Shown: one piece after another, positions 14,001 through 25,500 of the stretch
Layout of the letters: every line of letters begins with the position of its first letter
Numbering within the stretch: the stretch's first letter is position 1
Source of the DNA: Gaeumannomyces sp. JS-464
Lineage: Eukaryota > Ascomycota > Sordariomycetes > Magnaporthales > Magnaporthaceae
DNA: 64,000 nt
Direction of reading: 5' to 3'
Assembly (NCBI GenBank): GCA_002197995.1
Contig: NGZR01000007.1
Location: forward strand, 454,399-518,398
The notes under the pieces: model-generated
Databases searched by the model: none
Seen by the model: only the letters and a program-made list of their open reading frames with translations
What the model was told of the DNA's origin: nothing
Program-made: the position numbers and the translations under genes

Positions 14001-15978
14001 GAAAATAATTGAGACTGCAGAAAAAAACAGCTTCCAGAAATTGCAGCCAAAACCACGAAACAAAATCCAAATAAAATATACAAAAAATAAAAAAAAATAA
14101 AAAAAACTGCAATCGGGATTTATAATGGAGTGTTCATTTTGGTAAAATCAGCTGTTTTGTTTAAGATATAGTTGATTGAAATGGCTATGTTGTCCACATT
14201 TGAAGGTGACAGGGGTAGGATCGCTTCTTGCAGTCTCAATTATTTTTCGGGCGACGTGCCGGCACGCACATGGGCCGCTGCTGTGCGAACGCCGTTGTTG
14301 CGAGGTTCATCCCCGTGGCCTGCATCAACTCCGAGGCGGATGGTCGGCTGTCATCTACGATTGACAAAGACCCCGAGCCCGTGTCCCTTGCTCTCTCCTC
14401 TCATCTCGCCGGCTTGAAACAAAGGAGGAGATAATGGCAATGGCTGGGCGGAGGGCGGAGCATCGGACGTGGGCTTGCTGGGGCCGGCAGGACGCCGCCC
14501 CGTATGTCTGCCCGTCTTGGGGCGCTTGGGTCCGTTAGACTTTGTTACTACGCTTTACTACGCATGCATTCCCGGCACCAAGGCCGGGAATGGAATGAGG
14601 CTTTGCAGCAGATCCTGCAGCTTGAGGATCGCAGCCCGAGAGCAAGGTGCCCGACCAGGCAACGATAGTCGCCAGCAAGCGCTGGGTATGGCATGGCGCG
14701 GCGCTGCGCTGCGGATGAGGCTACTGCCACGCTAGGACAAGCAACTCTGAACTCTTGTGTTTGTTGTTGGGCAATCAGCGTCAAACTGCATGGTTGGCTC
14801 TGCCCAGACGACCAACATGGAGGCACGCGCAAGCTTGGTCTATTTCTGTCAGGCACTTGGACATCCCTCTAGCTGGACACGTGATATTTTTGGAAATGGC
14901 CTCAGCTTTCATCTGACAGCCCAAAACGCCAGCCCATTGCCGCCTGGTGCGAGTAGCGATCGGGCGACACTACTGCACGTAATTCATTGCCACTTGGGGC
15001 GCTTGAGGTTTAGACCGGGCTTTGCCATCGCAGAGTCACCTCGTGATAAAATTGGATGATGGTATCCATGAGGTGCCGAGGCATTGACACCTGACAGAGT
15101 CAGAACACGCGCACTGCAAGGGAGATCACCCTGGTGTTTGCAAGTTGGCAGGATTTACGGTCATCGATGGAGCCATGCAAGGGAAGCTCTGGCCTCAGTG
15201 TTTGGGTGGCAGTGGCTCGGTGGCTGGTAGCTCCACAGAGTTCCGTCAAGACCTATCCCTCATCTTTGCTTGCACCTATCTTGACCTCGATCAAGTTCGA
15301 TTGTGCACGGGCTACCTAACAGAGCCGGAGGATGCATCCATGTGTTTGGGCCGATGTCGTTGTCACGATTGAGATGGCAGAAGGGCAGACCCCTCCAGCT
15401 CCTGGCGGGCGGCTCAAGTGACTCTGGTTTTAGCCGAAGATGATCCGAATGACTTCAGACAAACGTAGAACGTAACAAAGACGTGCGCTGGAAGCGGCGC
15501 TGGGCGACAAGACGTCGACACGGCTGCGCTGGTAGGGAGCGAGCAAGACAGGCTGCGCAGCGACCGTAAAGGGCAGGAGTCCAGGGGCACGAGCGAATGG
15601 AACAGGAGGAACAATAGCAAGCACAGGCAGAGTCTTGGTTGCGATTGTCCCGCCGCGCCCGGTTGGCATTTGAGCGCACGGCAGAAATGGGCACCGATGT
15701 CCATTTCCACCTGACATGAGCTCCCAAACAAAGAGCCTCCGCCGCCGGATCAGATTTATAAGAACGACACCGCGGACAGCGCCCGCGTCGGCTTCCCCTG
15801 CATCGCGTGCGTCTGGACTAGCGAGTAGCAGTACCCAGGCCAAGACCAAGACTGCCGCATTGCCCGCCGAAAACCCGGCCGTGGCAGAATCCGAACGAGC
15901 CGACGACAAGGCTGCCCGCATCGGGCACCGACAAGGCGCTGCAGGGCCGGCGCCGCCAGCCAGCCACCACCGCCCGCA
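11028..15978. other. 5-kb intergenic region upstream of two divergent genes
   Basis: It separates the minus-strand zinc-cluster gene from the plus-strand farnesyltransferase gene, so both promoters lie here. I recognise no protein family. An AT-rich island bounded by an inverted repeat is listed separately (13985-14265). A T-run occurs at about 13731-13743. Confidence 0.5.
13985..14265. repeat. AT-rich island bounded by about 35-bp inverted repeats
   Basis: The left arm (13985-14020) contains CACGTCGCCCGGAAAATAAT followed by TGAGACTGCAG. The right arm (about 14228-14262) is its reverse complement with one mismatch and one single-base gap. The 200-nt interior is strongly A+T-rich (poly-A and AAATA tracts, TTTATAATGG), unlike the GC-rich surroundings. 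The structure resembles a degenerate MITE or other terminal-inverted-repeat element. I found no transposase frame and no clear target-site duplication. Confidence 0.7.
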
Positions 15979-18070
15979 ATGATCCCAGACCTCTTCACGG
16001 CGCGGCCGCCCGTCAGGGACGACCTGCGCACAGGCACGTCGCTGACGCAGGACGAGACGGCGGAGACGTGCATGGCGTACCTGTCGGCGAGCAACGCCGA
16101 CCTGGAGTACAACTGCCACGGCGTGCCGCGCCTGGACCGCGACCGCCACGTCCGGTTCCTGCACAAGACGGTCGGCCGGCTCCCCGCGCCCTTCGTCGCC
16201 GCCGACGCCAGCCGCCCCTGGTTCCTGTACTGGTCCCTCAACGCCCTGGCCCTGCTGGGCGAGGACGTGGCCGAGACGTATGCCGCCCGCGTGGCCGACA
16301 CGGCACGCTCCATGCAGAATCCCGAGGGCGGCTTCGGCGGCGGCCACGACCAGACCTCCCACCTGGCCACCACCTACGCCACCGTCCTCGCCCTCGTCCT
16401 CGTCGGCACCGAAGACGCCCTGGCCGTCATCGACAGGAGGGGTATGTGGAAGTGGCTGTGCTCCCTCAAGCAGGCCGACGGCGGTTTCCGCATGTCTGTC
16501 GGCGGAGAGGAGGATGTCAGGTGAGTTGTACCAGACGTTTTGCCCCCCTGCCCTGTCCCGCCGCCATCCTCTCCCCGATGCTCATGTCCGTCGGCCAGCC
16601 CCGAACGGAGAGGCGGCGAGGGGTGGGAAAGGGGCTTGTCCTCCGCAACGCTTGTACCTGACAATCGAACCAACCCATTCTCGTGGGCCCACGTCACTCA
16701 GGGGCGCGTATTGTGCTGCGGTGGTGATCACCCTGTTGAACCTGCCGCTCGACCTGTCGCAAGATTCCGAGGCCTAGCGCGCGACCCTCGCGCAACCTGT
16801 TCACCAAGCTAGGAGACTACGTTCGACGGTGTAAAGTCGACCCTCCCCGACGAAGACACCGCCTTTTTTTTTCCCTTCCTTCTCTTCGCCCGGGCGCGCC
16901 GCTGCATGCCGCTTTAGCTCTTGATCTGGCTGTTGTTGCCATCAACCAGTCTACGTTCCCAACAAAAGCAAACCTAGACTGTTAACATACGATCCCACCG
17001 ACACCGGCCACTAGGCCAAACTTTTGAAGGCGGCATATCGGGCCAGCCTGATGCGGAGGCGCACGGGGCGTATGCGTTCTGTGCCCTTGGATGCCTGTCC
17101 CTCCTTGGCTCTCCAGACGAGATGATCCCAAAGTGAGTCCGCCCCATGCAGAATCCCAGCCCTTATGCGTATGCCACCCTCTCCCAATAGAGAAACCTAG
17201 TCACCCAGCCGGGTCCTCTCGCAAGCCTTCGATGGCCATGTCTGTGCATGGCGACCGACTGACAGCTCACCTTTTGCCACCTTCGTCTCGCCGTTTTGCC
17301 CCATTATCAACAGATACCTCAATGTTCCACGACTCATATCGTGGCTCTCCTCGCGCCAATATGCCCCGGAGGGCGGATTCTCTGGTCGCACCAATAAGCT
17401 CGTGGATGGGTGTTACAGTCACTGGGTAGGAGGCTGCTGGCCGCTTATCGAGGCGTGCCTCAAGGGGCCCATCGCCGCCTCTACCGCCGCCTCTGCCGCG
17501 CCCGAGCCCCTGTTCAGCCGGGAGGGCCTCATACGCTACATCCTTTGTTGCTGCCAGGACCTGACCAAGCGCGGTGGCTTGCGTGACAAGCCTGGAAAGT
17601 GAGTGCCAACCCGGTTCTCTGCATTTACTACCCTCCTTTTTTTTTTTTTTTTTTCACCCGCCATCTCGGCCTCCACATCGATCTACAAGCCTCTCCTTGC
17701 AGTTTATGTGGGCGATGATGGGGCAAAGATAAAAAGTAGCGAGCGGCAGTGTCTATCATTGCAGGTCTGACAGTCTTCACCGGGGAACAGGTCGTCTGAC
17801 GCATACCACTCATGTTACGTCCTGTCGGGATTGAGCTCTGCAGAAAACAGGTGGCAGCTGATATCCCCGGATCCGACGTCGGTGGGCGACGATGGCGACG
17901 GCGGCGACGTGGCACTGGAGGCGCCCCGCTGGGTGGTCTCGCCCTACCAGGATGAGGTGCAGGTGTTCGATGACGAGGACCGTGTCGCGCCGGTCCATCC
18001 ACTCTACGTTATCCCGGAGGACAAGGTCGCCTCGGCACAGGCCTACTTTGCGGCTCGGGTTGGATTTTAG
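15979..18070 (+). CDS. ram1: Protein farnesyltransferase beta subunit (Ram1-type), one frame break
   Basis: This is the catalytic zinc-binding subunit that, with the alpha subunit, farnesylates CaaX proteins such as Ras and a-type pheromones. Five exons are supported: 15979-16520, 16702-16830, 17015-17132, 17314-17598 and 17791-18070, with GT-AG introns of 181, 184, 181 and 192 nt. Family signatures are IPDLFTARPPVRD, the prenyltransferase repeat GGFGGGHDQTSHLATTYA, RGAYCAAVVITLLNLPLDLS, LFTKLGDYVRRC, TFEGGISGQPDAEAHGAYAF, YAPEGGFSGRTNKLVDGCYS, HWVGGCWPL and SDAYHSCYVLSGLS. The last four include the expected Asp/Cys/His zinc ligands. Exon 2 reaches a stop (TAG, 16775-16777) unless one base near 16769-16774 is removed. 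Removing it gives 1353 nt and 450 residues, a normal family length. The ATG at 15979 places IPDLF at the N-terminus; a short upstream exon is possible. Confidence 0.93.
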
Positions 18071-19034
18071 GGCAGCACCTAAGTCAGACGTCCCGGTGGG
18101 AAAAAAAAGGGGGGTGGGTAAGATAGGAAAGGTGCATCAGCGTGAAACTGCATCAACATCAACGTCGACACACCGCTTCGAGGCTTTTTTTTTTTTCCTC
18201 CCCTCGTTCTCCATGTCCTTGGTTTATTTGCCTTTTCCTTGACATGCCATCCTATCATTTTGAGTGCTACGGCGTACAGCAGGTCCGATGGCGGTTGTGC
18301 TCTCCTGTATAATCTATCTGAGGCATATCTGCCACGCCCTGTTTTCGGGGGCATGGCACCCATGGAAACTCGAGTGGCGCCGCAGTATATGGGGGGGCAA
18401 ACGTGATTCCCTCCCATACTATGTAGGCTCTATAGTTATGGTGGTCCACGAGGCGGTGGCTCATGTTACTTCGGGGGGTTTGTTGCTTTCCGGGAATGCT
18501 ACCTCTTTGCCTTGTGCAAGGCTTGTGTGCAAAAAGGCCCCGCGCCTAGTTCGCGCCCATCCAGCAAGGGAGCTGCAAGAACCTCCTCGGCGGGCGGTAA
18601 CAAAGTGTGGTTACTTTGCTGAGCCTGCATGTTCTGGTGTGTAGGTAGCTATGTATGCGCGTGTGTGAGGATTCCGTCTTGTCTCAGATGAATGTCTCGG
18701 AGGCTGCTGCGATCTGCCCGCCCTTCTTCGCTCTGGCCGCCTGTCTCCCCTCCCTCCCCTCCAAGCAACCACCCTTCTTGAGCACAGGAGGCCCAATATT
18801 AAAAAGAAAACCATGCTATCCGTGCTTGTGGTGGGGTGGCAGTAGATGCGGAGGAGTTGTTGGCAGGCGGCGGTGGCGGTAGGTGGGACACACGCACACA
18901 CAGGCAGACAACGTGCATATGGCAGATCACCGGGGCGAACGACGGGCGGACGCCTTCTAGGATGCAGCATGCAAGTGTCCACAAGATGGTTCGCCCGGTC
19001 AGGGAGCGAGGGTGGGCTACCTGTACACCGTACC

Positions 19035-19296
19035 TTCCTGGGTAGGTTAGGTAGTTGGTACTTGTGTGTGTGTGCGTGTGTTTGTGTGCGGTGGCGGACG
19101 AGGCAGGCTAGGTAGGGCTTGGGGAAAAGGAGAATAAGCAAAGAAAGGAGGATCACTATGTCGTGCATTCACCAATCTCGACAAAGGCCGTGCCGCCATC
19201 TTTCCATCCAGCGTATGACCGCCTGGTAGAGTCCGCGCGAGGGCCTTTCTCCTTGTAGGGTTAGGTTAGGCTAGGTTGGGTAGGCTAGGCTGGGGC
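19035..19296. repeat. Degenerate telomere-like TAGG/TTAGG-rich tracts
   Basis: At 19255-19295 the plus strand reads TAGGGTTAGGTTAGGCTAGG and continues with further TAGG words. A second TAGG/GT-rich stretch lies at 19037-19118. The unit resembles the fungal telomere repeat TTAGGG but is imperfect and interstitial. Confidence 0.6.
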
Positions 19297-19541
19297 AAGT
19301 CTCGTACCGCTAGTTCTTCTGCCGTTTAGGCAATACAAAAAGAAACACACCTCAAGGGAGCATGAGAGCTGCCGGCGCCAGCGTTAGCAACTAGGCAGTA
19401 AAGGGAATCCCGGACCCGAGTCATCCTCGCGGAGGCCGGAAGGCTGGCGGTCGAGGCCCCCCTCCTCCCAAGGAATAGCGAGATAGCCAACGCATCGACC
19501 AGACTATCAGCTCGGCATGCATGGAACCAGGAGGAGAAATG

Positions 19542-19574
19542 GGTGGTGGTGGTGGTGGTGGTGGTGGTGGTGGG
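19542..19574 (+). repeat. (GGT)n microsatellite
   Basis: About eleven GGT units run uninterrupted on the plus strand in non-coding DNA. Confidence 0.9.
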
Positions 19575-22500
19575 AGGGAGAGTTGGCTGATCGTATGCAC
19601 GACCGCATGTAGTATTAGTGTAATATTTGGGGGCGAATTTTCACCAGGAATAGGGGACGGGGGAAGGCATGTGGTGTGGCTAGACGAGCGCAAGTGCGCG
19701 CAAGCTCGGGGACCTCGAAAGGGTTTCCGCGGTGGGTTGCTGTCATCCTGCGTTCGACGGAGCAGGTCTCCAAGACCAGGTCAGGTCCGGGTGGCGGCCG
19801 CGTTGCCTGCCACTCTTCCACTTCTCTCGCTTCTTCCTGCCTCCATTGCGCTTCGTGCTTCTTCGTTTTGACTTTTGCCCCCTTGGGAACGGAGGAGAAG
19901 AGACTGTGTGCGTTGCATGGCGAGATCTCCTGACCTCCTCGCTCCATGTATTCTGCCCTCCCTTTGTGACATTGGTACCCCCGGGTACATTCTGGGTAGG
20001 CTTCCTCCTGGGCTATGTATACGGGATATTTGCTATGCCTTCAGGCCTTGCATTCCGCCATCCTACAAGTCCCGTGTTTTTCATGCAGGCCTGGTGGTCG
20101 AGGCCCGGGCCAGATGTAACCGGCAGGGGAGAACACGCCCCTTGCAACTTTAAAGCGCAGCAGCCTCTCTACGGGTACATAGAGGAGGAAAGTTCATGTC
20201 GATAAGGGTTCAAGCAGAACCGAAGTGACGCAACGAAGGACAACCTCGGCAACATCGGCCCCTTTCCCAGTCGGCCGCCAGACAAGGCCAAGGGCGTTGG
20301 GTGGCTGCGCGAGGAACATACGACTCCACGGGGCCTCCCTGAAAGCGACCGCCACAACAACTAACAAACGAGATGGTGGGAGCGGGATGCAAGGTAAGGT
20401 AAGAAGAGGAAAAGAACTAGTCATTCATGTATGCGCTGGCCGCCAGAATGGGCCTCGCCTGCGGGGAGGGCACGACGACCGGTGGCGAAGATATCAGATG
20501 ATAAACCCCAAAGGGGTCGCTTTTGGCCGCGCCGGCAGGATGCGGGCGAGGGCGTCCCACAGTCCTAGGGGGACGATGAAATCAAGGGAGGAAAAAAAAG
20601 GAGGCCCGAATGGGCTGCATGGCCGCATCAACATGCATCGAGAGATAGATACAGCTGAGTTGGTGGCTGCTGTGCAATGCTTCACCAAGCAACCACTGCC
20701 GCCTTTTCTTGCCTCTTATTTTTCTCCATTTGTTTTTTTATCAGCCCATTTTCTAAAGCGGCTCCTCGATTTTTCATTCATTCTTTTCCTTAATCTTTAT
20801 CCGCTGTGTTTGCGCCTCAACCCACAGCCAGCTTTTGCGCGTGTCGATCAAGAAGCCATTGACTCCTGGCGGTTCTTGCCGCCCACCCCTTCTCTCCCAT
20901 CCCTCCTTCTCCTCGGCCTAATCCAGGCGAATGAGATGCCCTGCCCACCGAAGACTCGGCTCTCCGAGGTCGCCCTTCCGGGCCTTGACCCTGGCTGGTT
21001 GGTGGGTAAGGTACGTGAGGTGAAGGAGGGCCGTTCCGGGTACGTACCCTGACCCCAGGATTTATCCCACGCCCTTCCCTCCTCGGGCGCTGTCGGTGTG
21101 TGGGCGTGTGTGCCCCGGTGGGCTGTGAGTGGGTAGGTAGTGAGAGTATGTATGAGCCTGAGTAAGTATGTGAGCGAGAGTGTGTGAGAAAGGAAGCCCC
21201 CTCGCCCTCCTTCGCTGTGGCCACACAAGCAGAGGCAGAGCGACGTTGCAAATATGAGGGAATATTCTGCGGCCCTCCAGGCAGCCGGAGGAGGGGCGTC
21301 CGCTTACGCCCTCGTACCGAAGCCGTGGAGGCCATCGGTGCAACGACAGACAGCATGGGAAATCCACGAGATATAGTGGAGGAGGCCAGAACAGAGGCCA
21401 TCGGGAGGAAACCGCTGGACAGCGTTGTCCAAAGATTTTCCGATGCGACAGAGGGGCTCCAGCGTGGGAAACACCAAACGCAGCGACCTTGCTGAGGTCA
21501 AGAAGCCCGATTGCCATGACAGCCCGCCTGCCTTGCTGACTCTTTCGTGCATAAACCGACCTCCCTTCCGCTTTGCGAGGATATAGCCGCCCGGCGTTTT
21601 TCGTAGCCGCAGGCCGGGAGGATGCAGGGAGATGGGGAGAGACGCTCTCTTGCATGTGCGACCCCGTCAGAAGGGAGCGCTTCCCGTCTCTCGAGAGACT
21701 CTAGTTAAGGTTTAGACGGAGCCCGAGCGGGTCGCTGAGGCCCAGAACCGAGCCGGACTGGGAGGGAAGCACGAAGAACGACGACTCGGCTAGCAGCAGG
21801 ATGCTGACGGGGCGACTCCATCACGGGCGCCTCTGAAGTCTGATATGTCATTTTCTTCCCGAAGACCGGCAGCATGCTTCGGTGTCGAGACTGCGAGCCG
21901 CCGGTAGCTATAGTTGTTGGTGCTATTTCAAGAAGTAGAATATTCTGGTCTACAATTTTTTTTTTTTTTTTCTTTCTTATCCTTTCATAGTACTTCTTCC
22001 TCGCCTTGGGCTGCCAAGTAAACCCGAAGGCTAATGCCTGACGGACAATTGCTACCGCAACAGGATTAGCCTCCCGCGGGCTGGCCATTCAGGAGAAGCG
22101 GCTAGGTGAGACACCACGTTTGAGCTTCCGCGGATCGATGGCCGGGTGGTGCGTGGGTGGTTGTAGTGATGGTGGTGGTGGTGGCCGCCGGGGCCAAGTC
22201 CGTGACTACTGAGGTAAGGGATAAATACATCCCGCGCTAGGGGTACGTGCTGCCTGGCATGGGGCTACGACAGCGAAACGTTCAAAGAAAATATTGCAAC
22301 TCGACAAGTCCGACTCCTGCTTTTTTACGTGCTCTCTATTTTCTCTATCCAATCCTGTCTCATTGATTTATCCCTACCAAGCTTGCATTCGGCTCAAGTG
22401 TTTGGTCAAGTTCTGGCTGTTTGCGGCAGGCTTATTTTGTCACTCGCCTGCCAAGCCGACGTCTCCACTCCACCTCGAGCTCCGACACCCCCGCCAGCGC

Positions 22501-25500
22501 GCCTCGGATCGGCCAGCCTCCTCCAACCACCTCTCACTCGTACCCCTGGCTCTCTTGCTCGAGACCGGCCGCCTGGGTCGCCGCAATTTCCTGTGAACCT
22601 CTGTTTTCACCTGATATCAGGTCTGGGCCGATGGGGGTGTGTGCGGGGGGTGGTGATCCGACTCCCCTCCCGTAGGACATTTTATTGCGTGCGTGCACAG
22701 CCAGACCTTGGGCGATGGAGGGGTTAGTCAGGGTTGAGGTCGCGGCGTTGTTGACTTCCATCTCCAAGCTGCTCGCTTGAATCCAAACAACCCCACCGCC
22801 GGAAACCCACATAACCACCAAGGCAGACGAGGAGGCCGGGCCGGCCGCTTGCGCTGACCCTGACAGGACGGCGCGGACGCCACCACTCCAAGGCGTTTTC
22901 TGTCACCAGCCAATTCCTCCGACAGGCCGGTGGCTCTGCTTCTTTTCTAGCCCGACGTCGTCATCATTGCCCAGGCCGCCCACCCTCTCGACAATGGCTG
23001 GAGAAAGGGTGGCCTCGCGGCCGTCGCCAATGGCTACACGGCTTCCGCGACTCGCTCAACTGCGCGGCTTCCAACTGTGTCTTTTCGGGAGCATGTATGT
23101 AGGTGGGCGGGTCAATGACAGGTTGTGCCTGCTGCTTTTGTCGTGGTGCTCCATCTGATCGAATGTGAGCCCACCTTTGATGGTTGCATGCCCAACCAGG
23201 GTTTTTTTTTTTTCTCACTTCTCTCTCTTGCACCCGCCCACTTCCACCCCGCCACCACCAAGGGTGACCGTTCGGGACTTGGGAGACGGGGCACAGTCAG
23301 ACTTCAATCTCGGCCAGACAATGGAAGACAGACGCAAAACAACCCTGCGTAACCGGCCCATGGGCTCCAATTTTCCAACCCTCCCACCGGTCTTGTTTTT
23401 ATCACCGCGGTATCTCTCCTTGGCCCAAGGGTGCTTTTATTTTTAAATCCTGTTGATCATCCCAGGCACCACCGTCGCACCGCTCGCTCCTGTCCAGCGG
23501 CGCGGGCTCCGTACCTGCTACATCCGGGATTCCTGCTTCTGTGTTAATATCAAGCACAAGCATTGCCAACTCACATTGCATGAGAGTGGCCGAGGGCCCT
23601 GCCATTTTTGCCTAGTCGCCAGTGCCTTCCCACCCCTCCCCCGGCCACTCACAGGCCAGGCGCGCCGCCAGACGACATGCAAGGGTTTGCCAATCCAATC
23701 CAGCCGCTACTCTACTGTTCATGCATCTCATCCTGCTCACCGACCTTCGTGGTCTGGCTTCGGGCCAGTCGCTTGCCCTTCACCCCACCTGCCAACCGGC
23801 CCAGTCTCCGGGTCGGGTCTGCCAGCCGCTGGTCCATGCTCTCTGTCTGTGCCTCTGTGCAGAAGAAACCTGGCCGTAGCTGCCCGCCTCGAGCAATGCC
23901 CTGTCCCGCCTTCACGAGACTGCGAGCGAGCCCACAGGCCAGCCCAGAAACGCAAAACACAGACAGGTCACAGGCCACAGGCCACCGCCGACCGCCCTGT
24001 GCTGCCCCCCGGCCCTCGGCCGTCGCGTCACCCTATGTCCCCTCCCAACTCGCCCCGGCGCTTCTGGGCCTCTGGGGTCCTGCGTCCCCGGAGGACGGGT
24101 CTCCATGCCACCTTGGATGTGAGCGAACGCCTTCCCCCTCTCCGTGCGTCGACAGACTTGGTCCCCGATGGAGACTCCTGTGCCTGGAGTGCGGTATCTC
24201 CGGGCCTCCATCCCCACTTCGCCGTCTACCCCTCCTCCAATCCCCTGCATCCTCGTCCGTCCTGGCCTCTGCTTGTGCCATGGCCTAGCTCAGAAAGCAA
24301 GCGCGTGCTGATCTGGCCTCCAACCTCTGGCGACACTCCTCGCTAGTTGGCCACTCCCAAATATTCAATTCCCGCCGCCGATTCGTCGGCCGAAGCTCGG
24401 ATGGATCGAGCTTCCATGACTTCCACGCCTTCCAGCCTGGCATATGAGAGGAGCTTCTTTGCATACCGTCTGAAGCAACCCGCGCTTGTCACTCCTAAGG
24501 AGAAAAAGAAAAGAAGAAAACTAGATCCTTGGACCGGGGTACTGCGGCCCACTCCTCCTGCCTTCCTTCGCCCGCGTTTCGTTTTGCCTCCATGTTTCTT
24601 TGCTTCTAGCCTTCATCTGCAAACCCCATTCATTCTTTGCCGCCTCTTTCTCTTGGCTACAGCAAGCAAGCAGAACAGGCCCGGCTCCTGCTGCTGCTTG
24701 GACCTGGTACCGCCGCCCCTTCTCCTCCTCCTCCTCCTCCTCGCCATCTGTCACCCCGCCTGCCAGTGGCAGGCCTCATGTAGTTGTTCCCGCCTTTGTG
24801 TAGACCATGATACCTTGCATGCCTCCTCCACCCGCCTGTTCATGTAGCGGTACTGCCCATGCGGAGTACCTCGGCAGCAAGAGGCTAGATACATGGCAGA
24901 TACGGTCAGGGTTCCTTGACGGTATTTCCATTCCCAGACGCCGGCATGACAAAGTGGGAGAGATATATGCAGCCGTGTGGGTAAAGGTGGGCGTTGCGAG
25001 AATCGCCCCCCGTGTCATCCTACCGTACCCTGGCCGTCTTCCAGCCCTGGCCGAGCCCACTCCACAAGTACCACCTAGCTACTTTGCCGATTCGACTCGC
25101 AGCTGCATTAGTGGCCGCCGGAGGGGATCTCGGAGCTGGATGTTTGTTTTGTTTTTTTCACGGTACCGCCTGGTACTCTGCATGCCTCACATACCCTGCC
25201 GGTCTCCCTTTTGCTCCTGCTCTCCGCCTCTTCACTGGAACCCGAACCGAACGCCCGCCAGTTCCCGCAGCTTCTCGGTGCAACTTGACTGGCGGCCCAG
25301 AGCGAGTGGCCGCGGCGCCCAGTGGAAGGGGCACCTTCTCCCCCATGACTTGCTTGCCTGCCTTCCTTTTTGTCCCTCGCAGTCTCTGCTGCCGAGAGCG
25401 CAGCACGCGGATTGGCTGGAAGGAGATGGTTCCATTTTGCCACCTCATCCTGCCTAGGTCTGCATATCCAATTCTCTGCCTCCTGTAGCCTCTTCCCTTT

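Noticed and set aside
20225..21052. Plus-strand open frame of about 275 codons
   Set aside because: No conserved motif and no splice context. The Phe/Leu-rich middle comes from T-rich DNA.
23453..24346. Plus-strand open frame of about 297 codons in the gene desert
   Set aside because: Pro/Ser/Arg-rich translation typical of C+T-rich non-coding DNA; overlapping frames look equally open.
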